A DNA stretch of 64,000 bases, taken from positions 1-64,000 of the forward strand of contig CAJOFU010000003.1 of assembly GCA_905233935.1 (NCBI GenBank). Reading direction: 5' to 3'. The notes under the pieces are model-generated. The model saw only the letters and a list, made by a program, of their open reading frames with translations, did not search any database and was not told the DNA's origin. Source of the stretch: Paludibacteraceae bacterium. GTDB lineage: Bacteria > Bacteroidota > Bacteroidia > Bacteroidales > Paludibacteraceae. The translations under genes were made by a program, and so were the position numbers. Positions 10,401 to 17,952 of this stretch are shown piece after piece. Every line of letters starts with the position of its first letter. Position 1 is the first letter of the stretch.

Positions 10401-13149
10401 TGGAGATAGTCCAACAACCAGGTTTGGTTGCTGACGAAGTGCCGAAAGTCTCAGAATATTCCAAACTTTCTATTCCGCAATCCGTAGTATTGTTTGTATT
10501 GATAGCACTACTATACTTGCCATCGCCATAATAGGAGCGAACGAAGAAATAGTAGGTTGTGTTGGATTTCAGTCCTTCAACGGTTGCAGCGCGAACGCCT
10601 TCGTCAAGCAGGACAGCATCGTTCGCCCATTGATCAGATGTCGGAGCCGTTGAACCTTCTTTGCAAACATACTGATAGCGATTGTCTGCATTGCTTGCTG
10701 CACTCTTCGACCATGAGAAAGCCAACGAACTGGAAGTTATGTCGCCCTTAACCAAACTGGTCGGAGCCTGACAAACTGTAGAGAATACTTTCTCTTTTGC
10801 TTCACTATTACCGGTACTGAATACGGCACGCACTTTAGCAGTATATTCTTCTGCTACTTCCAGACCGCTTAATGCAACAGAGTTAGTTACTTGCGTTACA
10901 GACCATGAATCAGCTTGACCGGTCTTGACGCAACTGTACTGATAGCCACTTGCGCCATCCACTGTTGACCAGTTAAGGGTTGCCGTAACATCCTTCACGG
11001 GCGATGCTGTTAACACTGCCGGAATTTCATAAACCGGATTATAGGTGGTCGAAGATGCAGAACCGCCGCACTCGGAATAGAGCTCGATGGTGTATTCTTT
11101 GTTCGTTACCAAACCTGAAGCGATAGTATAAGTCAACGCGGCAATGTTGTTTACCTCAGTCCATGAATCTGATTCTTTGCGGTAGCGCAAGTTCCATGTA
11201 GATATGCCTGCAACCTCGCTCCAAGAGATAGTAACACCATTGTATGTCTTGTTTGAGAGAGTCAGGTCGCCAAGAGCCGGACAAGCAGGGGCGTAAGTAG
11301 ATGCCGGAGATACCCAACCGTCTGTGCTACAATTCGGTTTAACGCGGAAAGAATAGGTTGTGCCTACAGAAAGACCTGTGATCGTTTTGCTGGTAGCAGA
11401 TGTATTCGTTTCGGCAGCAGTCCATTCTCCCGAACCGGCCTTATATTGTACGTCGCAGTTAGTCGTAGCACTTGTTGTCCAATTAACGGTAACTGCATTC
11501 CAAAGCTGATTAGATAGGGTAACACCTGTTACAGAAGGACAAGAAACGATTTCGAAATCCAAAGAAGTTGCAGCAGTACCGCATGCACATTTTACATAGA
11601 ACGTATAATCGCCAGGGGTCAAATCTTCTACATGTGCCGAATTCGTATTAGCGGTTAAGTCCTCACTCCAATCTGCGTCTTCTCCTTGAGCGACAACGCA
11701 GTATTTATAGGAATCAACGCCCGCATTTGCATCCCATGAGAAGTCAGCCGTTGAAATAGATGATCCAGAAAGAGCGACATTTTGCGGAGCAGAGCAGTCT
11801 TGAACTGAAACTACTCTCATGCTATCAATAAATAATCCTCCTGTGTAACTTGTTGAAGTCGCACCTGTAAATTTGATCGCTATTCGTTTGGCTCCTTCTG
11901 TTGCACTTCCCAAATCTAATACATATCTCGTATATGTTGTTGATACAGAAGCAGGAGATCCTAAAGAAGTAAACGTGCTACTCGTTGTAGGTTCTGTAGT
12001 AGAAAAATATCCCACTTGTGGCACATCGGTCTTGGAATAATCAGCATCTCTTCTGAGCCAGAAAGATATTTTAAGATTTTTTATTGCAACGTTAAATTCC
12101 GGCAAGACGATATATTGTGTTGTGTTTTTTCCTTGGAAATGCAATTTGTTGCTTCCCTCCTTGACAAATCCAGCATCTATTGTTGGATAACTGCCGGATG
12201 AAGGCAAACCTAACCAACAAGAGGGAACAGAGCCTGTTGAAGCACCATCGGATGTTTCAAAACAATATGTCCATCCATCAGCCGGAATAGATTCTATTCC
12301 ACAATCAGTCTTAAATTCGTTTTTTACAGCTTTACTCTGATCATTTGCTGCACAATATGCACGTAGATAGAATGTGTAAGACGTATTTGCAGACAGACCA
12401 TCAATAGTAGCAGATTTGTCACTAGTCAATGTAGCGCTTTCCCATTCACTGTCAGTCGGAGCTGTTGAGCCGGCTTTACAAACATATTGCCACTGAGTTT
12501 CTGTCCCGCCCTCAGTCCATGAGAAAGAGACGCTTTCATCATCCTTATCGTCCAACGAAAGCGTAGGTTTCGGGCAAGACACAGGAACTTTGGTGTATGT
12601 GAAAGTCACTTTGGGAACTGTACTTTGAATAGTGTTGGTTGAATTATAAGAATAGAGACCGCCATTAGTGTAACTAAAACCATAAAATGTTAGAGAGGAA
12701 TTATAATTCCCATCGGTAGTAGTGACAATATCTACAAGCAAATTATCATCACCATAATCAAAAGTATTATCTGAAGAAAAATTCAAAACCCATTGACTGC
12801 TACTTAACGAAAAAGTACCAGACCACACTTCAGAAACAGAGCCACTATACAAACCACTTTGTAGGTCACTTTGCGACACATTTGCCAAACTGACTTTTAC
12901 AGTCGGAGCGCAACCGGCCGAAGATGTTTTTGAATAAAAGGTCAACCCTGTTATTGTTCCATTTTGCATTTCTTCCAACTCTGAAGCGGGGATAATGAAT
13001 TGATTATGCTGACTAGCATCTGCCCAAGTACCATAAATTGGTAAGTATGCAGTAGATGTTCCATCTACGGTTAATTCATCTCCCCACACATTCCCTGTGT
13101 AGCAGAAAAGCAGGGTAAATAATACAAAAACTGAGTAAAGCTTTTTCAT
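7495..13149 (-). CDS. Giant secreted fibronectin type III / jelly-roll protein (1884 aa)
   Basis: The start chosen is the ATG at 13147-13149, opening a signal peptide (MKKLYSVFVLFTLLFCY, cleavage near VWG). The longer frame would add 54 non-signal codons across the leader. After an N-terminal domain shared with the two downstream neighbours come about a dozen fibronectin type III modules interspersed with at least three jelly-roll domains, typical of ligand-binding surface proteins. The C-terminus has a beta-rich segment (about 1700-1850) and a compact sorting tail (ENEQLVIIRNG...YNVQG). Two fibronectin copies are near-duplicates at DNA level (8191-8268 and 9724-9801). Its own promoter is at 13309-13340. 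Likely role, by inference only, adhesion or substrate capture. Confidence 0.87.
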   Translation of the reverse strand: MKKLYSVFVLFTLLFCYTGNVWGDELTVDGTSTAYLPIYGTWADASQHNQFIIPASELEEMQNGTITGLTFYSKTSSAGCAPTVKVSLANVSQSDLQSGLYSGSVSEVWSGTFSLSSSQWVLNFSSDNTFDYGDDNLLVDIVTTTDGNYNSSLTFYGFSYTNGGLYSYNSTNTIQSTVPKVTFTYTKVPVSCPKPTLSLDDKDDESVSFSWTEGGTETQWQYVCKAGSTAPTDSEWESATLTSDKSATIDGLSANTSYTFYLRAYCAANDQSKAVKNEFKTDCGIESIPADGWTYCFETSDGASTGSVPSCWLGLPSSGSYPTIDAGFVKEGSNKLHFQGKNTTQYIVLPEFNVAIKNLKISFWLRRDADYSKTDVPQVGYFSTTEPTTSSTFTSLGSPASVSTTYTRYVLDLGSATEGAKRIAIKFTGATSTSYTGGLFIDSMRVVSVQDCSAPQNVALSGSSISTADFSWDANAGVDSYKYCVVAQGEDADWSEDLTANTNSAHVEDLTPGDYTFYVKCACGTAATSLDFEIVSCPSVTGVTLSNQLWNAVTVNWTTSATTNCDVQYKAGSGEWTAAETNTSATSKTITGLSVGTTYSFRVKPNCSTDGWVSPASTYAPACPALGDLTLSNKTYNGVTISWSEVAGISTWNLRYRKESDSWTEVNNIAALTYTIASGLVTNKEYTIELYSECGGSASSTTYNPVYEIPAVLTASPVKDVTATLNWSTVDGASGYQYSCVKTGQADSWSVTQVTNSVALSGLEVAEEYTAKVRAVFSTGNSEAKEKVFSTVCQAPTSLVKGDITSSSLAFSWSKSAASNADNRYQYVCKEGSTAPTSDQWANDAVLLDEGVRAATVEGLKSNTTYYFFVRSYYGDGKYSSAINTNNTTDCGIESLEYSETFGTSSATKPGCWTISNWGTSANYWTSASDYAHSGVALKYNAKTLNSSSAISPYIYIAEKCTLCFYVRNSVGSNSAKVECQVFINDGSTDTEITNLTTNVSGTTSGVNTRHTTATAKYYDLSSFVGKTITIRFLGKGYDSGTTSALWIDDVSINYKATSAPTNLAATPTADGAEVTWDAEESPYDLRYRVNGSSDDWNLVSNIADENYTIENLTEQEYEVQVRTHASEHRISAWTASETFTPEACPTVTAVTLSDKTYNSVTVGCTLSAVGTWDLQYKAGSGDWTDAYTDIATVTKEFAVSVGTTYSFRAKSSCRNAWTEADETYAPAYPTPASVEVATTEVTATGSWAVIDGATGYEYIVVAKDAAQNWTSPSTATTTSAGIVTATPIANLNGGTEYDFYVRAVFGVNTGNAAKASFTTGKVAPTTLVKSTATANSISFSWSYSGSVNQFQWKTSKAGSQWSDVQSDKSAIATDLESGTTYTIYVRTYYAEGIYSDELSGSMNTECASKGIGYSTNFDAESALPACWESTNFGSGNNKWNIGNWYESTSAWNSARFLAYKNSGSTSADLITPAIDLTEFAMLKFFYLKNSADVVAQVLIRIPGESDEVIWTATTKSSWASIADSVDLSSYVGKTAKLIFRAYGSTSGTTRYFYLDDVSFAYKHCAKPTGLTASTTMATMKGAKITWVDNKEKGPWDLRYRTNGVGEWTAVNGITTKSYKITGLDEVEYEVQVRTHVSAHRISAWTASETFTPICSVTLNDNEDNTATLNTLLGQNVDITINRTIYCDGDYNTLCLPFSLATLTGTPLEDATVYAYKYAVLEPDELQVRIYETENGIQAGVPYLLKISAESNITSMTFSDVIITAAEGKTIGKDEAVEFIGILKPEAFTAGDESTLFVSTGNNLAWASESANLKSFRAFFKRTVSAPAPLRPGMRARIVVQEEVVTGVDGTQGNDVQCIKLIENEQLVIIRNGVKYNVQGQIIR
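8191..9801. repeat. Internal DNA repeat pair in the giant surface protein gene
   Basis: The 78-base segments 8191-8268 and 9724-9801 are about 85 percent identical by eye and encode equivalent ends of two fibronectin modules (HRISAWTASETF). They mark a recent module duplication and a possible site for module loss or gain by recombination. Confidence 0.8.
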
Positions 13150-13238
13150 ATTTGTTTGATTTTTAAGTTTTCTAATAGTAATTGCTACAATCGTGCTATT
13201 CTCTAATTCATTGTTCGCGAATGAAATACAATAATTAT

Positions 13239-13266
13239 ACCTTGCAAAACATCGGTTATGCAAGGT
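13239..13266 (-). other. Hairpin in the leader of the 1884-aa gene
   Basis: ACCTTGCA (13239-13246) pairs with TGCAAGGT (13259-13266) in the roughly 150-base untranslated leader, about 90 bases before the start codon. Role unknown. Confidence 0.55.
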
Positions 13267-13286
13267 TTTAGATAAAGGTATTCGCG

Positions 13287-13340
13287 GTCTGCTAAGTAGC
13301 AGACGTTGCAAAATTACGCAAAATATTACAAAAATGCAAA
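13287..13340 (-). promoter_or_regulatory. Promoter and 5' hairpin of the 1884-aa gene
   Basis: Minus-strand TTTG (13337-13340), 20 bases, TAATTTTG (13309-13316). A perfect 8-bp stem (13287-13304) begins about where transcription should start. Confidence 0.82.
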
Positions 13341-13415
13341 TATTTGATGCGAAAATCTTAAGAAAGAGTGCATTTTGTCACAAATGTGTGGCAAAACAGG
13401 TCATACTGCAATGGG

Positions 13416-14156
13416 TTAGGAGGCAATGGGGAGACGGATGAAGGGGCGATAGCGGGAAGCAAGGCGTAGAGGGTGAGTAGCGAGCGCGATGCCTGCATTC
13501 AATGCAGGCGAAATGGACGGAGTGGAATGAGATGCGGGGATAGACGCGCTCATAGAAATCGCGCGCACAGAACACTCATGGCTCGGCTGAACAAGCCTAA
13601 CCCCACTGCATGTTAATTGTGGAGACCCCGTAGCGGCGAGGGCGAGGTGGAGGGTGGCGACGAGGAAGCCGTAGAAATTGCGATAGAGGTGCTTATAACC
13701 GCCGGCAGTGGGGTTGAGCAGGTGGAGGCGATGAAGACGACGGTAATGAGCAAGCTGAACGGGATCACGTTTGATGGCATGAACTCGCTTGAGTACGAGG
13801 GTGTTACGCTCGATGTTAAGGCGCTCGGCATCGGACATCGTAGAAGCGCTTTTTTGGACGATGGGAAGGGTGTAGAGCTGGTAGTCAGGAAGGTCGGTAT
13901 AAAGGCTGTACTTGCCGCGCTTGGGAGCACGACGAACGACAACACGAAGACCGGCTTCTTTGCCTTCTTTTTGCATATCCAAGGCACCACGGAGTTCGCT
14001 GATGCCGGTAGCAAGTTTGACGAAAACGTGGTGATCAGGGGTAATATGAACTATGCCCGCACCGAGTTTGACGATGCGAGTGATGACCTTCAACAGGAGC
14101 GGATGCAGAGGCTCGGAAGAAAGAAGGTAGAGTGATTTCTTAGTAATAATTTTCAT
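13416..14156 (-). CDS. Unrecognised 246-aa protein
   Basis: I do not recognise this protein. The start chosen is the ATG at 14154-14156 (MKIITKKSLYLLSSEPL), after an AT-rich leader and a consensus promoter at 14328-14359. Residues 1-165 look like a folded, basic protein (VRRAPKRGKYSLYTDL; TMSDAERLNIERN; a His/Arg-rich HYRRLHRLHLL), with no signal peptide or clear membrane span. The last 80 residues are Ser/Ala/Pro/Leu-rich and may be a poorly conserved extension. The region is GC-rich and two other frames are open across it (172 codons plus, 133 codons minus), so chance openness must be considered. The promoter and leader favour this frame. Confidence 0.5.
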   Translation of the reverse strand: MKIITKKSLYLLSSEPLHPLLLKVITRIVKLGAGIVHITPDHHVFVKLATGISELRGALDMQKEGKEAGLRVVVRRAPKRGKYSLYTDLPDYQLYTLPIVQKSASTMSDAERLNIERNTLVLKRVHAIKRDPVQLAHYRRLHRLHLLNPTAGGYKHLYRNFYGFLVATLHLALAATGSPQLTCSGVRLVQPSHECSVRAISMSASIPASHSTPSISPALNAGIALATHPLRLASRYRPFIRLPIAS

Positions 14157-14327
14157 AATTATGGTTAAGTATAAATTTAAGAAAATAAACAAATATAAAA
14201 ATAAATAAAATCATTGTTTTCAAAGATTCGCTTGGAATTTGGAGTAAACCCTACTGAAAGTCCGATAAATCTCTGATGCGCAGCCGAGAATTAGGGGTGG
14301 ATCAGGGGTGGGAACCAAAATCTAATA

Positions 14328-14359
14328 CAAAGATACGAAGAAAAATCGAGAAATGCAAA
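14328..14359 (-). promoter_or_regulatory. Promoter upstream of the 246-aa protein gene
   Basis: Minus-strand TTTG (14356-14359), 20 bases, TATCTTTG (14328-14335). A leader of about 165 bases separates it from the ATG at 14156. Confidence 0.75.
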
Positions 14360-14442
14360 TATTATAGGCAAATTTATTAACTGGGTTAACATAATGGGAA
14401 AAAGTGTAACGTTGTGTAGGCAAAAATGAATAGGCACGCATA

Positions 14443-14563
14443 CTCTGCGCGCAATGATGCGCGCAAAATGCACGAAATAAAAGTCGCCCCTGCGCTCAAT
14501 TATGAACGCAGGGGGAACAATCTCCAAGTAAGCTCTGCGCGCAAACATGCGCGCAAGGTGCAC
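14443..14563. repeat. Pair of 31-base direct repeats built from palindromes
   Basis: Copies at 14443-14473 and 14533-14563 each contain the self-complementary octamer TGCGCGCA twice, 4 bases apart, then a conserved GTGCAC/ATGCAC end. They flank a separate inverted repeat (14487-14514). The whole lies just past the stop of the porin gene. Confidence 0.75.
14487..14514 (-). terminator. Terminator-like hairpin after the porin gene
   Basis: CCCCTGCG (14487-14494) pairs with CGCAGGGG (14507-14514). On the minus strand a T-rich stretch (ACTTTTATTT) follows. It is the likely end of the 22.7-14.6 kb transcription unit. Confidence 0.65.
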
Positions 14564-14578
14564 AATGAAATGAGGGGG

Positions 14579-16036
14579 TTAAAAGTTGAACTTCGTCATG
14601 AGTTGGACGCGGTGGTTGGTGACCCAGTGCAAGTTGGTATCAGCCAAGCCGTGGGCATTGAGTGCTCCTGCTTTGCCGTACTGAACGGAAGTGATCTCGT
14701 ACTCCAAGCCGAGTTGGAACTTACCCACCGTGTAGAGCAGGGTAGGACTCAGACGCCACATACGGTTCATGTTGTTTGCACGGGGGAAATAGTAGTCCAA
14801 TTTGCCATCCTGATCCGCATCAATCAGCGCATCTTTTGTGCCGAAGTTACGAATATAACCGGCAAAGAGGATACCTTGGAGTTTCTGAGGATGTTTGTCT
14901 TCCTGCTGTCCGACCTTACCGCCATATACGAGGCTGATCCACGAAGTGGAGTTGCGTGTAGGCGTATATTCCCATGTACCGTCAGCGCGAACAACTTTGA
15001 CGCCGTAGCCACCGTTCATATTCATGTGTTCACCCGATTCGGCAAAGATCGTTTTGGCTTTGAGTGAGAACTCTCCCTTCTTGTACTGGAGATAGAGGAA
15101 CGGGGATACAGTCGTCAGACGGTCGCTGACTTTCACCTTGACGGGGGTAACGCCATCGGCTGCGATGACTGAACCTAAATGCCTCGGGCTAATGCTGAGA
15201 ACATCCACACCGGCACGCATCAAGAATCCTTTGTTATGAACGGATAAACCGAGGTAGGCTTCGGGTGTCTTGCTGTAGGCGATATACTCTGCTGACTGCC
15301 CGTCAGGGCCTGTGGAGAGGTATTGCATCTGCCAGAGCAACGAACCGGTCAGCGTCACGTACTTACCGAGGCGTGCGTCCATCTTCACCTGCGGTGAGCG
15401 ATTGAAAGGACCGAAAGGAGCGCCGGAGTTGAGGGCGATAACGTCGCACAGATCGGCAGCCATAGGGTGCCAGGTCTGACCGATAGCGAGCTCTACGCGC
15501 GCGTAATCCTTATTATTGTTTATAGCGAGGCTGTCCCACGCCAGGGTCAGATATGCTTGACGCAGACGCAGTTGTGCTACGCCGGAAAGCGAGTGTGTAC
15601 CGGTGCCCTTGGTTGACAAGCCGGCATAAAAGTCCGCTTCGATCTTGCCGCCGAACTCTGTACCGCGCCACTTGTAGTCCATAATATTCACTCCCAAACG
15701 CGTAGTGAGCGAGAGGTATCGGAACGTGCTGACAGCATTCAGGTCTTCGCGCTCCACGCCCGAAACAGCAGCCTGTTCGGGTGTCTGGTTCCAGTTCTCA
15801 TCCTTGGGCTGATAGTTATACATGTCCGCAGTACCCGAGATAGACTCACGGCTGTCGTACGTAAAGTAGTTACGTACGAAGCCGTAGAGTTTGAAGTGCT
15901 GCTTGAGGTGCGATTTGACAGCGGCTTTGCGTTCTTGCTTGGCAGCCTGCTTACTGTCCTGCGTGGTAGCAACTTCCTGTGCATTGACTGCTACAGCCAA
16001 TGACAGCGTGCATATAAGTAAAATCGATTTTTTCAT
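14579..16036 (-). CDS. Outer membrane porin-like beta-barrel protein (485 aa)
   Basis: Signal peptide 1-19 (ends VNA), then a short charged Lys/Ala/Gln-rich segment (20-45), then a barrel with alternating amphipathic strands (HFKLYGFVRNYFTYDSRE at its start) and a terminal aromatic residue (MTKFNF), the usual outer membrane insertion signal. Bacteroidetes proteins of this shape are annotated as porins. It is the last gene of a run with only 4 bases after the SLC13 carrier gene, suggesting that it supplies the outer membrane route for that carrier's substrate (inference). The substrate cannot be told from sequence. Confidence 0.75.
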   Translation of the reverse strand: MKKSILLICTLSLAVAVNAQEVATTQDSKQAAKQERKAAVKSHLKQHFKLYGFVRNYFTYDSRESISGTADMYNYQPKDENWNQTPEQAAVSGVEREDLNAVSTFRYLSLTTRLGVNIMDYKWRGTEFGGKIEADFYAGLSTKGTGTHSLSGVAQLRLRQAYLTLAWDSLAINNNKDYARVELAIGQTWHPMAADLCDVIALNSGAPFGPFNRSPQVKMDARLGKYVTLTGSLLWQMQYLSTGPDGQSAEYIAYSKTPEAYLGLSVHNKGFLMRAGVDVLSISPRHLGSVIAADGVTPVKVKVSDRLTTVSPFLYLQYKKGEFSLKAKTIFAESGEHMNMNGGYGVKVVRADGTWEYTPTRNSTSWISLVYGGKVGQQEDKHPQKLQGILFAGYIRNFGTKDALIDADQDGKLDYYFPRANNMNRMWRLSPTLLYTVGKFQLGLEYEITSVQYGKAGALNAHGLADTNLHWVTNHRVQLMTKFNF

Positions 16037-16040
16037 ACTA

Positions 16041-17450
16041 TCAGAACGGGAACAACAGTATTACGCCATACGCGATAGCTATACCGATCAGTCCGACGAT
16101 CAGTCCGACCTTGGTCATATCGTTGGTTTGGATAAGACCGGTCGAGCAAGCGATAGCATTCGGTGGAGTAGAGATCGGCAGGAGCATGGCAAACGATGTA
16201 GATGCGGCTACGCAAACCAGCAGCGTTGTCACGCCGCCGAAGGCTGCCAGCTGCTCACTCATAGCCGTACCGACTACAGCCAGAATAGGCACGAGCAGGT
16301 TGGCTGCCGATGAGTTGGCGATGAAGTTGGAGAGTAACCAGCCGAGCAGTCCGGCGATGATCAGTACGGCAAGTGCTGACCAACTGCCAAAAGGTATAGC
16401 CTCAACGAGGGCTGCTGCCAGACCGGTCTTGTTCAGAGCCGTACCGATAGCAAATCCACCGGCTACCATCCAGAGTACGTGCCAGTCAATCTTGGCAAAA
16501 TCATCGCGTTTGAAGATGCCTACGAGGGCAAACACGGCAAACGGGATAAGAGCAACTACGTTCGAGTTCAGGTGAGTCAACTCACCCGTCATCCAGAGCA
16601 GGATCGTAGCGATGAACGTTACGGTCACTACCCAGAACTCCCAACCTATCTCGTGGTGCTCATCGGGCTCAATGACGATCTTCACGTCTTTCGCCTTGAA
16701 TGGGAAGAGGAACATGAGCAGCCACCATGAGAACAGAATCATGATGATCACTACGGGCACCATACGGATCATCCATGCGCCGAAGCCGATGTTGATATCC
16801 AGCGAAGCCAGCTGACCGATGGCGATAGCGTTCGGAGGAGTACCGATAGGAGTACCTAAACCGCCAATATTGGCGGCTATGGGAATAGCCATAGCCAGAC
16901 TCACACGTCCGCCGCCGTCCGCAGGCAATGTACGGAGTACAGGTGCAAGGAAGGCAAGCATCATGGCTGCGGTAGCGGTATTACTCATGAACATCGACAT
17001 TACGCTGATCAGCGTCAGGAAGCCGAGCAGCACCCATTTGGGGTTCGTGCCGAAAGGCTTGAGCATCACGCGCGCCAGAACGACATCCAAGCCTACTTTG
17101 CTGGCAGCTATAGCGAGTACGAAACCACCCAAGAAGAGCATGATGATCGGATCGGCAAACGAAGCCATCAGTTCGCGGAAATTCACGAGCGCACCCATGT
17201 CAGGGCTGGTCAGACCCTTATTGGATACAGCCAGCAGCAGAAATACGATGGTGGTCACCGAGGTTGCCCAAGCCGGGATAATCTCGAACATCCACATCAA
17301 GGCTGCGTAGCAAAAGATGGCAATGGTGCGCTGCTGAACCACTGTCAGACCGTCAATGCCGAAGAATGATGCAGGTACAAACCACATCAGTAGCACCACA
17401 AGGGCAGTGAGCGGTGCTAATACATGCAATTTTACGTTAAACTTATTCAT
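16041..17450 (-). CDS. SLC13/DASS-family anion:sodium symporter (469 aa)
   Basis: Inner membrane carrier of the divalent anion:Na+ symporter family (dicarboxylates, citrate, sulfate in relatives). Roughly 11-13 hydrophobic spans are visible. The two substrate/sodium-binding loops are seen as SNTATAAMM in the first half and NSSAANLLVP in the second (the second SNT motif is varied). The length fits the family. It starts 6 bases after rpiB and ends 4 bases before a porin gene, so the three are probably cotranscribed. In a succinate-forming anaerobe dicarboxylate exchange is a reasonable guess, but specificity is not shown. Confidence 0.88.
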   Translation of the reverse strand: MNKFNVKLHVLAPLTALVVLLMWFVPASFFGIDGLTVVQQRTIAIFCYAALMWMFEIIPAWATSVTTIVFLLLAVSNKGLTSPDMGALVNFRELMASFADPIIMLFLGGFVLAIAASKVGLDVVLARVMLKPFGTNPKWVLLGFLTLISVMSMFMSNTATAAMMLAFLAPVLRTLPADGGGRVSLAMAIPIAANIGGLGTPIGTPPNAIAIGQLASLDINIGFGAWMIRMVPVVIIMILFSWWLLMFLFPFKAKDVKIVIEPDEHHEIGWEFWVVTVTFIATILLWMTGELTHLNSNVVALIPFAVFALVGIFKRDDFAKIDWHVLWMVAGGFAIGTALNKTGLAAALVEAIPFGSWSALAVLIIAGLLGWLLSNFIANSSAANLLVPILAVVGTAMSEQLAAFGGVTTLLVCVAASTSFAMLLPISTPPNAIACSTGLIQTNDMTKVGLIVGLIGIAIAYGVILLFPF

Positions 17451-17456
17451 GCTTAT

Positions 17457-17918
17457 TTAATATACATTAGGATTAGCCAAATGATTGATACGACGATCAT
17501 AACGCTCTCCGCCCTGATAAGCGGTAGTAACAAACGCCTCGATGATCTCCAGCGCCTTGTCCGGTGCTACATAGCCTGACGGCAAACAAAGGATGTTAGC
17601 ATCAAAGAACCGGCGAGCGTTCTTTGCCATTTGCGACTCCCAACAAATCGTGGCGCGTACATGAGGATGCGTGTTCGTGGCCATTGCCATACCATTACCG
17701 GTGTAGCAGAAGCCGATACCTAAGTCACATTCACCTTTCTCAACCGCGGTAGCCATCGGGTGAGCAAAATCAGGAAAATCACAGTTCTCCATTGAGTGAC
17801 AACCGAAATCTTTCACCTTGGCTCCTTCGCGCTCCAAGAAGAGTATAACCATCGATTTCAGTCCAAAACCTGCGTGGTCACTTGCCAACGCAATTGTCAA
17901 TTCGTTTAATGGTTTCAT
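17457..17918 (-). CDS. rpiB: RpiB/LacAB-family sugar-phosphate isomerase (153 aa)
   Basis: Likely ribose-5-phosphate/ribulose-5-phosphate isomerase of the pentose phosphate pathway. Seen: IALASDHAGFGLK at the N-terminus, the phosphate/substrate loop with the catalytic cysteine (GFCYTGNGMAMA), NTHPHVRATIC, and a C-terminal RRINHLAN. The start is the ATG at 17916-17918, which opens the family's N-terminus; an upstream in-frame ATG would overlap the preceding gene. LacA/LacB-type or allose-phosphate isomerases share this fold, so substrate is assigned by commonness. It sits between an outer membrane barrel gene and an SLC13 carrier gene. Confidence 0.88.
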   Translation of the reverse strand: MKPLNELTIALASDHAGFGLKSMVILFLEREGAKVKDFGCHSMENCDFPDFAHPMATAVEKGECDLGIGFCYTGNGMAMATNTHPHVRATICWESQMAKNARRFFDANILCLPSGYVAPDKALEIIEAFVTTAYQGGERYDRRINHLANPNVY

Positions 17919-17952
17919 AATTATTGTCTTATTAAGTATTTGCTTTTTGTCA

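Noticed and set aside
13150..13311. Upstream 54-codon extension of the 1884-aa gene
   Set aside because: It would place the signal peptide internally and run over the leader hairpins to the transcription start.
13617..14135. Plus-strand frame of 172 codons opposite the 246-aa gene
   Set aside because: Not preceded by a promoter match; the minus frame has a consensus promoter and leader. Kept only as a caveat.
14291..14563. 90-codon minus-strand frame across the repeat region
   Set aside because: Its apparent internal repeats come from the DNA palindromes; it crosses a terminator and a promoter.
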